Translations under genes and position numbers: made by a program
From: Chromatiales bacterium
Lineage (GTDB): Bacteria > Pseudomonadota > Gammaproteobacteria > Steroidobacterales > GCA-2729495
Direction of reading: 5' to 3'
Assembly (NCBI GenBank): GCA_020831895.1
Contig: JAFIFS010000046.1
Span: forward strand, 38,526-102,525
Length of the DNA stretch: 64,000 nt
Notes under the pieces: generated by a model
Told to the model about the DNA's origin: nothing
The model's database searches: none
Seen by the model: the letters and a program-made list of their open reading frames with translations, nothing else
In this document: in pieces, positions 42,254-51,481 of the stretch
Position numbering within the stretch: position 1 is the stretch's first letter
How the letters are laid out: every line of letters starts with the position of its first letter

Positions 42254-44407
42254 TCAGCGCGCAGGGCCGCTCGCCCCAACCCCTGGTGCCACATCGGCCA
42301 GGCTGAACTGTCCTGTCTGTCCCGGCACGGCCTCAGGGATGCTCAGCACCATCTCGGTACCGACGCCCGGAGCGCTCTCCACTGCAACGTTGCCGCCCAG
42401 ACTCTGTATGTATTCCCGTATCTGGTAGGCACCGATGCCCATGCCGGACGCACCCTTCGTTGTGTCGAAGGGCCTGAAGAGGCGCGACTGGATGAACTCC
42501 GGGTCCATGCCGGAACCCGTGTCGACGATACGGATGCGGACCTCACCACCATCGCCGTCCAGGCATACCCTGACTTCGCCCTCGGCAGGCGTCGCATCCT
42601 GGGCGTTGCGCACGGCGTGCGCGACGACCATGGCGAGCTTGTCGCGGTCGGCGCGCACCATCCAGTCCTCTGCAGCCTCGAGCACCGGGACCGGCCGGCG
42701 CCCACCCGCCTCGGCGATCACTTCCTGCAGCAGCGGCAACAGGGCGACACGGGAGGGCGAGGGTTCGGCCACGCCTCTCTGGAGCTGCTCGAGCAGGCGA
42801 CGCATCCGGGCAACGCTGCGCTCGATCGTCAGCATCGCGTCATCGACGAACTCGGGGTTGTGCTTGAAGCGGGCGGCATTCTGAACCACAAGCGCCTGCT
42901 GGGCGATCAGGTTCTTCAGGTCATGCATCAGGAAGGCCGTAAGGCGGTTGAAGGCCTCGAACTGGCGCGTCTCGGCCAGCTGTTCCCGCGTCAGCTCCTG
43001 CAGCAGGAACACGGCCACCTGTCGGCCAACGGTCTTCAGCAGGTCATGGTCCTCATAGTTCAGCTGGCCGAGTTCCGCTGGCTTGTCCAGGCGCGCGATG
43101 CCAAGCAGGCGCTGCTCATGACGCAGCGGGACCAGCACTGAAGCAGCGGGCAGCCCGCCGTGTCCCAGGCTGTGGAAGGCATGCGAGTAACGCTCCGGGT
43201 CACGGCGATACTCGTCGGTGTCGACGATCCAGTTGGTCTCGGCCATGAACTGCACCAGGGGATGGCCGGCCGGAATATCGGGTCCCGCGGAACCCCCGAG
43301 GACGGCCAGTGACTTGAACTCGCCATCAGCCTCGGTGCTGACCCAGAGCTGGCCGGACGGGCTGGCAAGAATGTCGGCCAGTACCAGCAGCGTCCGCTGC
43401 GCCGCGCTACTGGCATCCTCGCTGGAGAGCGTCCGGATCAGCCGCAGCCACTCCTCGCGGTAGTCATACCGGTTGCGGAAGAAGTGCTTGGCCAGGAAGA
43501 CCTTGAGCCGCGCGCGCAGCTGGGCCGAGAAAAGAATGAACGCAAGCAGCAGCAGGGAGGCGGCAAAAAAGACCGCCTGCAGCGTCACCCCCCACTGGCC
43601 GCCCTGGACCCTGATAACGTAGCCACCTGCCGCCATGGCGATCAGGTAAAGGCCGACACCAAGCATCGTGGCGGAATAGAACACCATCTGGCGCGAGACG
43701 AACAGTTCCTCAGCCCAGTCAGGGTGACGCTTGGTGCCGATCAGTATCAGCGGAACAACCGCGGCATTGACAAAACCACGCGCCACCCAGAGGTCGCGGT
43801 CAAGCTGGGCAAGCAGTACGCCGTGCGAGTACACGAACAGGTTGAAGATGAAAATGCCACCGACCGCGAGGCAGATCAACTGAAGGATGCGCCGCTCCAC
43901 AAGGTCTGCGTTCCGATAGACCTGCTCGATCGCGATCAGGCCAAGGAGTGACAGAGCCAGCATCAGCACCAGGGGCAGTGTCGGCCCCAGGGTCAGCCCT
44001 GTGTCCCACACCGCCTCGGCCAGCATCAGGCCAAGGCCGGAGGCCGCCGCAAGCAGCAGCAGGTTGCGCAGTGAAAGGAGACCGCTTGCGGCCGGAAGCA
44101 GCGTGGCCAGGAAAACGAGCCACAACCCGGCATGGAACGCATCCAGTACCCAGATCCACCTCAGGGCCTCAGGTGGTCCCAGCACGACGAGCAAGGTCAA
44201 CCCTGACCAGACGGCCGTGCCGACGGCTGCCAGCAGCAGCCAGCGCAGCCCGCGCTTGCCTCGGTAGCTGATCGCGAGCAGCAGGCTCAGCGCGAGGAAG
44301 GCAGCAGCCGCAAGTCCGAAACTGGCGCCGGCGATCAGCTGCACAGCAGAGGTACCCGGCTCAGCTGGACCAAGATTGTGTTGCGGTGCATTAAGTGCGC
44401 CCGGCAA
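42254..44407 (-). CDS. prsK: PEP-CTERM/XrtA system sensor histidine kinase PrsK
   Basis: Membrane histidine kinase, up to 717 aa. It has about eight to nine N-terminal helices (residues 22-300), a GAF domain (about 310-470), then the PrsK-type phosphorylation helix with His in FLMHDLKNLIAQQ and a HATPase domain (HAVRNAQDATPAEGEV, DTGSGMDPEF, GMGIGAYQIREYIQ). The first codon at 44407 is TTG; an in-frame GTG at 44344 (VQLIAGASFG) starts right before helix 1 and may be the real start, giving 696 aa. PrsK normally phosphorylates PrsR, which activates PEP-CTERM and polysaccharide genes; no receiver protein is encoded in this window. Confidence 0.87.
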   Translation of the reverse strand: MPGALNAPQHNLGPAEPGTSAVQLIAGASFGLAAAAFLALSLLLAISYRGKRGLRWLLLAAVGTAVWSGLTLLVVLGPPEALRWIWVLDAFHAGLWLVFLATLLPAASGLLSLRNLLLLAAASGLGLMLAEAVWDTGLTLGPTLPLVLMLALSLLGLIAIEQVYRNADLVERRILQLICLAVGGIFIFNLFVYSHGVLLAQLDRDLWVARGFVNAAVVPLILIGTKRHPDWAEELFVSRQMVFYSATMLGVGLYLIAMAAGGYVIRVQGGQWGVTLQAVFFAASLLLLAFILFSAQLRARLKVFLAKHFFRNRYDYREEWLRLIRTLSSEDASSAAQRTLLVLADILASPSGQLWVSTEADGEFKSLAVLGGSAGPDIPAGHPLVQFMAETNWIVDTDEYRRDPERYSHAFHSLGHGGLPAASVLVPLRHEQRLLGIARLDKPAELGQLNYEDHDLLKTVGRQVAVFLLQELTREQLAETRQFEAFNRLTAFLMHDLKNLIAQQALVVQNAARFKHNPEFVDDAMLTIERSVARMRRLLEQLQRGVAEPSPSRVALLPLLQEVIAEAGGRRPVPVLEAAEDWMVRADRDKLAMVVAHAVRNAQDATPAEGEVRVCLDGDGGEVRIRIVDTGSGMDPEFIQSRLFRPFDTTKGASGMGIGAYQIREYIQSLGGNVAVESAPGVGTEMVLSIPEAVPGQTGQFSLADVAPGVGASGPAR

Positions 44408-44481
44408 GCTTGTCCAGCGGCCAATACTGCACCCTGAACCAGTCCGGGTCCATGACGCGCCGCCCAGTTGGCCGAGCTATC

Positions 44482-45837
44482 TCAGAGTGCGGGTGCCCCG
44501 AGGATGGCGACCGCGATCGACAGGTAGATGATGACCCCCGTGGCGTCGGCGATCGACGTGATCAGCGGCGCGCTCGCGGTAGCCGGATCGAGGCGGAGGC
44601 GGGAAAGCAGGAACGGCAGCGACATGCCGATCACGCTGCCGACGATGACGATCACCACCATCGACAGCGACACCACCATCGCGATCTCAGGCCCGCCGCG
44701 GAACAGCCCGATCGTCGATACGGCCATGGCCATCGTTAGCCCGAGCAGACCGGCGACGAAAAACTCCCGGCCAAGCATCCCGCCCCAGTCCCGCATGCGC
44801 ACGTCGCCGGTCGCCAGCGACCGGACCATGAGCGTCGATGCCTGGGCACCAGCATTGCCGCCGGAGTCGATCAGCAGGGGCAGGAAGAACACCAGCGCCA
44901 CGTAGGCTGCGATCGTGTCCTCGAAATAGGCAATCCCTGCGCCGGAGAACAGGTTCCCGAAGACCAGGACCAGCAGCCAGAAGACGCGCTTGCGGTAGAG
45001 CAGCCATGCAGAGGCGTCACGCAGTCCGACATTGGTCAGCGCGAGGCTGCCGCCACCCTTGTGGAAATCCTCCGTCGCAGCCTGCTCGGCGACATCCATC
45101 GCATCGTCGTAGGTGACGATGCCGACCAGCCGGTCTTCGCCATTGATCACCGGAAGCGCGATGAGGTCATAAACAGCGATCAGGCGTGCCGCCTCGTCTT
45201 TAGGCTGCTCGGCGTGAATGAAGACCGGATCGCGCTTCATCAGGTCACCGACCCGCGCGTGAGCCGGGGCGACTATGAGTTCGCGCAAGGAGACGGTACC
45301 TACCAGCCGGCGGCGCTCGTCGACGACATAGGCCTGGTAGATGGTCTCGGTGTCCGGTGCGATCTGTCGCAGCAGTGCAATCGCGGCGGGTGCCGTCAGC
45401 TCTGGCGTCAGCGTCGCGTAGTCCGAGGTCATCACCGCGCCGGTGCTCTCCTCCGGGTAGGAGGCCAGCTTGCGGATATCCTCCCGCTCGACCTGGGCCA
45501 GTGCCGGCATGATCTGCTCCCGGCGACCCTCCTCGAGGGTGTTGTAAAGGTCGGCGCGCTCGTCGGCATCCATGTGCAGAAACAGGTCGAGCAGCTCGCG
45601 CCTGTCGAACAGGGCGATGAGTTCGATCTGCCTGTCGGGCGGAAAATAGCCGAACAGCTGGGCACGCGTGGCCGCAGGCAGCTGCGTGATCAGTGTGCGC
45701 TTGTCCGGTGCGTCGAACGTCTCGAGCAGGGTCACGAGGTCGGCGGGATGAATCTGGCGCAGGATTGCCGGCAGGATGCCGGGATCGCCGTACGCCAGCG
45801 CCTTGCGCAGAGAGAAGAGGATTTCTTCGCGGTTCAT
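44482..45837 (-). CDS. mgtE: Magnesium transporter MgtE
   Basis: Mg2+ channel/transporter, 451 aa, normal length. The N domain (residues 1-130) is a helical superhelix with acidic positions. Two CBS domains (about 135-250) include TGAVMTSDYATL and VGDLMKRDPVFIH. Five membrane helices (about 285-450) include the pore motif PLLIDSGGNAGAQASTLMVRSLA and the end segment ATGVIIYLSIA. In MgtE the cytosolic domains close the pore when Mg2+ is plentiful. It has a likely promoter at 46019-46046 and therefore a leader of about 170 bases with strong secondary structure up to the start codon. Confidence 0.94.
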   Translation of the reverse strand: MNREEILFSLRKALAYGDPGILPAILRQIHPADLVTLLETFDAPDKRTLITQLPAATRAQLFGYFPPDRQIELIALFDRRELLDLFLHMDADERADLYNTLEEGRREQIMPALAQVEREDIRKLASYPEESTGAVMTSDYATLTPELTAPAAIALLRQIAPDTETIYQAYVVDERRRLVGTVSLRELIVAPAHARVGDLMKRDPVFIHAEQPKDEAARLIAVYDLIALPVINGEDRLVGIVTYDDAMDVAEQAATEDFHKGGGSLALTNVGLRDASAWLLYRKRVFWLLVLVFGNLFSGAGIAYFEDTIAAYVALVFFLPLLIDSGGNAGAQASTLMVRSLATGDVRMRDWGGMLGREFFVAGLLGLTMAMAVSTIGLFRGGPEIAMVVSLSMVVIVIVGSVIGMSLPFLLSRLRLDPATASAPLITSIADATGVIIYLSIAVAILGAPAL

Positions 45838-45839
45838 CG

Positions 45840-45872
45840 GGTCTGCTCCCGGGCCCGGAGCCCGCGCAGACC
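45840..45872 (-). promoter_or_regulatory. Hairpin covering the mgtE ribosome-binding site
   Basis: Perfect 7-bp stem GGTCTGC/GCAGACC (45866-45872 with 45840-45846) ends two bases before the mgtE ATG. A competing stem GCTCC/GGAGC lies inside, and the only Shine-Dalgarno-like run, GGGAG, is within it. Control of translation is a reasonable inference. Confidence 0.5.
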
Positions 45873-46018
45873 TGAAAAAGGATCAGCCCGGGGCGCCTGG
45901 CCCTGAGTTCGAGTAGGCGTTCAAGCGTCTACTGGGACTGTCCATTCGGTCTGATACCTTGATTTCCAGTACAGATTGCCAATGAGGGCGCCCTTTGGGC
46001 AGCCTGGCAGGCGCCGGC

Positions 46019-46046
46019 AGTCTAACCCGGGACATTGGCAAGTCAA
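46019..46046 (-). promoter_or_regulatory. Promoter of mgtE
   Basis: On the minus strand TTGACT (46046-46041), 16-base spacer, TAGACT (46024-46019). It overlaps the divergent promoter region of the FKBP gene. Confidence 0.6.
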
Positions 46047-46060
46047 GGGCCGGCCGCGCC

Positions 46061-46066
46061 TATAAT
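46061..46066 (+). promoter_or_regulatory. -10 element of the FKBP lipoprotein gene
   Basis: Perfect TATAAT, 29 bases before the ATG at 46096. TTGGCA at 46035-46040 could be a -35 but the 20-base spacing is long. Confidence 0.55.
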
Positions 46067-46095
46067 GGGCACTTCGCAATCATCAGGACACAGAG

Positions 46096-46797
46096 ATGCC
46101 AAGCTTTCCAGCCCGCTGCCTGCTTGCCCCGGCCACCCTGCTGCTGCTGGCCGCCTGCGACTCCGGCCCACGCGAGACCCCGGTCAGCGAGCTGAGCGAG
46201 GACGAGAAGGCTCTTTATGCCTTCGGCGCCGCCCTTGGCGGCCAGCTGGCCCAGCAGATCGGTCCGATCGAACTCGAGGAGCGTGAGCTCGCGGCGCTGC
46301 AACGGGGGTTGACCGACGTGCTGACCGGCGCCGGCGCACAGCTCGATGGAGCAGAGTACGAGCAGCGATTCCAGGATCTGATCACCTCGCGCATGGCGAC
46401 TGCAGCCGACCGCGCACAGGAAGCGGGGAACGTGTTTCTCGAGCAGGCTGCGTCGGAACCTGGCGCGGTCCGGACCGGGAGCGGACTTGTTTTCCAGACG
46501 CTCTCGCCGGGTGACGGCGCAAGCCCGGCGGCCGACGACCGGGTCCGCGTGCACTATGAGGGCCGGCTGGTCGACGGAACGGTGTTCGACAGCTCGCTCG
46601 AGCGCGGCGAGCCCACCGAGTTCGGGCTGAACCAGGTGATTCCCTGCTGGACCGAGGGCGTCCAGCGCATGCAGGTGGGCGAGCGCGCCCGGCTGGTGTG
46701 CCCCGCCGCGATCGCCTACGGCAGCCAGGGTGCCGGGGGCGTGATTCCCCCTAACGCAACCCTGATCTTCGAGGTCGAACTGCTGGACATCCTCTGA
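46096..46797 (+). CDS. FKBP-type peptidyl-prolyl isomerase lipoprotein
   Basis: A 233-aa envelope folding factor of the FkpA/Mip group. Lipobox LLAAC places the lipid on C21. Residues about 35-120 form the helical N-terminal dimerisation domain (SEDEKALYAFGAALGGQLAQQ). The C-terminal FKBP domain (about 130-233) has VRVHYEGRLVDGTVFDSS, GLNQVIPCWTEGVQRM, AYGSQGAGGVIPPNATL and IFEVELLDI, all standard active-site segments. It assists folding in the periplasm, tethered to a membrane. It is divergent from mgtE and convergent with the carrier gene. Confidence 0.93.
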   Translation: MPSFPARCLLAPATLLLLAACDSGPRETPVSELSEDEKALYAFGAALGGQLAQQIGPIELEERELAALQRGLTDVLTGAGAQLDGAEYEQRFQDLITSRMATAADRAQEAGNVFLEQAASEPGAVRTGSGLVFQTLSPGDGASPAADDRVRVHYEGRLVDGTVFDSSLERGEPTEFGLNQVIPCWTEGVQRMQVGERARLVCPAAIAYGSQGAGGVIPPNATLIFEVELLDIL

Positions 46798-46804
46798 GGC
46801 ATGG

Positions 46805-48154
46805 TCAGCCGGGTGCCGCCGGGCGGGCAGCGGGAGCGAGGCTACCCGCCGGAGACGGCAAACCCCCACCCTGAGCGATCCGCTCCTGGGAACGACCCAG
46901 CCAGAAACCCAGCGCAGCCCATGCCAGGGCCAGCGGGAACACGACAGCCGCCAAGCCCGCCAGGCCCATCCCGAGGCGACCCAGCGACCCTTCGGTGATC
47001 GCACCCACTGCATCGCCGGCCCGGTAGCCGAAGGTATCGGTGAAGGCCTTGGCCTTGTACTTGTCCTCCCGGCTCACCACGGTGAACAGCGTCTCGCGCC
47101 CCGGCCGCATGATCGCCCGCTGGACAGCACGGTAGGCCGCATCGAAGATCACGAGCACAACCAGCGAGCTCACGATCGCAAGCCCGATGAAGCCCAGTGC
47201 CGCGGTCACAGGCAGCAGCATCAGCGCGACCGAGACCCCGAAGCGCTTCATCAGGTGGCCGGCCACGACCAGCTGCAGCAGCAGGGTCGCCGTCTGTGTC
47301 GCGAGGTCCATGCGCGCGAAAAGCCCGGCCCGCATGTCGACATCGTCACCCATCGCCGCCACCATCTGCAGGCGCGTGAACCAGATGAAGGTGCTGATCA
47401 CCGCGGCGATCAGTACGTAGCCGGCGATGCCCAGCAGGTAGGAGGAGCTGAACACGGCCTTGATCCCCTGCAGCGGGCTGCCGCCGATCACCGCCTGCTC
47501 GCTCACGGCCGGGGGGGCGTCGGGGTCCTCCACACTTGCCGGGTCCGCATGCTCAGGCTGCAGCAGCGCGACTGCCCAGGCGAAGCACAGCGCTAGGCCG
47601 AGGAAGCCGGTGGCAACCAGCAGCATCGCCGGTGCTCCGAGGCGCTCGGTCAGCATCACTGCCAGCGTCGAGCCGAAGATCGCCCCGGTGGTGCCCCCCA
47701 CGGCGATGCCGCCGAACAGGCGCTTGCTCTGCTCCAGCGAGAAACGGTCGGCCATCAGGGCCCAGAACACCATCGTGATGAACAGGTTGAACACGCTCAT
47801 CCAGACGAAGAACACCTGGCCGCTGGTGATGCCGATGGCCTGCGGCGCGAATGCGATCAGGGCCCAGAAGCCGAGCAGGTTGATCCCGAAGAACGCATGC
47901 GTCGCGCTGATGAACACGAGCCGGCGAAAGCGCGCGACCAGCCAGCCGAACACCGGGTTGACGAACAGCGTCAGCACCAGCGTCAGCATGAAGAGCCAGC
48001 GGATCGCGTCGATGCCGCGCTGCATGCCGAGCGCATCGCGCGTCGGGCGCAAGACCATCAGCGCAGTCAGGATGCAGAAGAAGTACAGAGCCGCCATCAG
48101 GACCGGCAGCAGCTCCTCGCGCCGGATGTTGAACAGTCGCTGGATGGCGTCCAT
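46805..48154 (-). CDS. MFS/NTT-like membrane carrier
   Basis: A 449-aa polytopic protein with about twelve helices, of the bacterial group annotated as MFS or NTP/NDP-exchange-like transporters. The opening RREELLPVLMAALYFFCILTALMVLRPTRDALGMQRG is typical of that group (residues about 11-47). A middle loop rich in Asp and Pro (about 215-235) separates two halves. Free-living bacteria carry this family with no proven substrate, so nucleotide exchange should not be assumed. It ends eight bases from the FKBP stop on the opposite strand. Confidence 0.78.
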   Translation of the reverse strand: MDAIQRLFNIRREELLPVLMAALYFFCILTALMVLRPTRDALGMQRGIDAIRWLFMLTLVLTLFVNPVFGWLVARFRRLVFISATHAFFGINLLGFWALIAFAPQAIGITSGQVFFVWMSVFNLFITMVFWALMADRFSLEQSKRLFGGIAVGGTTGAIFGSTLAVMLTERLGAPAMLLVATGFLGLALCFAWAVALLQPEHADPASVEDPDAPPAVSEQAVIGGSPLQGIKAVFSSSYLLGIAGYVLIAAVISTFIWFTRLQMVAAMGDDVDMRAGLFARMDLATQTATLLLQLVVAGHLMKRFGVSVALMLLPVTAALGFIGLAIVSSLVVLVIFDAAYRAVQRAIMRPGRETLFTVVSREDKYKAKAFTDTFGYRAGDAVGAITEGSLGRLGMGLAGLAAVVFPLALAWAALGFWLGRSQERIAQGGGLPSPAGSLAPAARPAAPG

Positions 48155-48263
48155 GGATCGGCCTCGCGTAGGATGAGCAGCATCGCACTGTGCATCAGCA
48201 TGTCCGTGCGGTCAAAGCCCCGGCCTTAGGTGTCTGCTGCGCGGTAACGCCGGTTTCGGCCAC

Positions 48264-48281
48264 GGCTGCTAGAATGCGCGC
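48264..48281 (+). promoter_or_regulatory. Extended -10 element of icd
   Basis: GGCTGCTAGAATGCGCGC, identical over 18 bases to 37921-37938; TAGAAT at 48270-48275, 54 bases before the icd ATG. Confidence 0.55.
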
Positions 48282-48329
48282 CCGGCCATGCGCCGCCCCA
48301 TCACACGGACCACTGCCTGGAAGACGCCC

Positions 48330-50558
<2,229 letters not shown>

Positions 50559-50658
50559 CGAAGGGCCGCGCGCTGCGCGAGCCGGAGCGGGAGGCGCGTT
50601 GACCCACGCCCGGTGGCGCGGTATACCGGCGCGGTCACACGGCATGAGGAACCTGACG

Positions 50659-51447
50659 ATGAAGCGCACCGGACTGCTGCTCTCCCTGCTCGCCCTGGCC
50701 GGGATCCTGCCCGAAGCCGCACTGGCCGGTGGCCATGGTGCTACGGAACGCGTGCTGGTGACCGGTGCGACCGGCCGCACGGGCCAGCTCGTCGTTGAAC
50801 AGCTTCTCGAACAGGGCCGCACCGTCCGTGTCCTTGCGCGCAATGCCGAAGGCGCCCGCGGGCTGTTTGGTGACCGGGTCGAGATCGCGGTCGGAGACGT
50901 CAGGAACCCGGCAAGCCTGCCGTCCGCGCTCGAGGGCGTTACCGGAGTGATCTCGACGATAGGCGCCTCGCCGCGTCGCCAGGAGCCGGACAACAACCCC
51001 GAAGCGGTCGATTACCACGGGACCCGCAATCTCGTCGCGGCCGCCGTTGCCGCCGGCAGCGTGGAACACTTCGTCCTGCTGACCTCGATGGGGGTCACGC
51101 AGCCCAACCACATCCTGAACCGGGTTTCCGACAACGTGCTGCTCTGGAAGGCGCTGGGCGAGAACGCCCTGCGCTTCAGCAGCCTCGACTACACCATCGT
51201 TCGGCCGGGCGGACTCATCGACGAACCCGGCGGGCAGGCCGGGATCCGCGCCGGCCAGGGAGACTCCATGCCGCAGACCATGATCCCGCGGGCGGACGTC
51301 GCGGCGGTCTGCGTCAATGCGCTAGGCAACCCCGAGGCGGTCAACAAGACGCTGGAGATCGTCAGCGATCTGACGGCGACAGGGGTCAACTGGTCGGCCT
51401 TCTTCTCGCCGCTGAAAGCCGACGAGCGTCAGCCACCCAGCTTCTGA
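50659..51447 (+). CDS. SDR-fold NAD(P)-binding protein with signal peptide
   Basis: A 262-aa atypical SDR (NmrA/YwnB-like). The nucleotide motif is LVTGATGRTGQLVVEQL at about residues 29-45, followed by the typical VGDVRNPASL and DYTIVRPGGL segments. The protein starts with a clear signal peptide (MKRTGLLLSLLALAGILPEAALAGG). ATG 50659 has GAGGA eight bases before it; ATG 50644 is the alternative. An exported dehydrogenase fold is odd because NAD(P) is cytosolic. It lies just before soeA on the same strand (34 bases), so it could be part of that transcription unit. Confidence 0.82.
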   Translation: MKRTGLLLSLLALAGILPEAALAGGHGATERVLVTGATGRTGQLVVEQLLEQGRTVRVLARNAEGARGLFGDRVEIAVGDVRNPASLPSALEGVTGVISTIGASPRRQEPDNNPEAVDYHGTRNLVAAAVAAGSVEHFVLLTSMGVTQPNHILNRVSDNVLLWKALGENALRFSSLDYTIVRPGGLIDEPGGQAGIRAGQGDSMPQTMIPRADVAAVCVNALGNPEAVNKTLEIVSDLTATGVNWSAFFSPLKADERQPPSF

Positions 51448-51481
51448 GCAGACGCGGAACAGCAGGCAGCCGCAGCGGGTG

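Noticed and set aside
45873..46018. M-box magnesium riboswitch upstream of mgtE
   Set aside because: The leader is structured, but I could not match the conserved M-box sequence blocks; recorded only as an unassigned leader.
46805..48154. ATP/ADP translocase of energy-parasite type
   Set aside because: Only distant similarity in the opening segment; free-living bacteria carry this MFS-like group with no shown nucleotide exchange.
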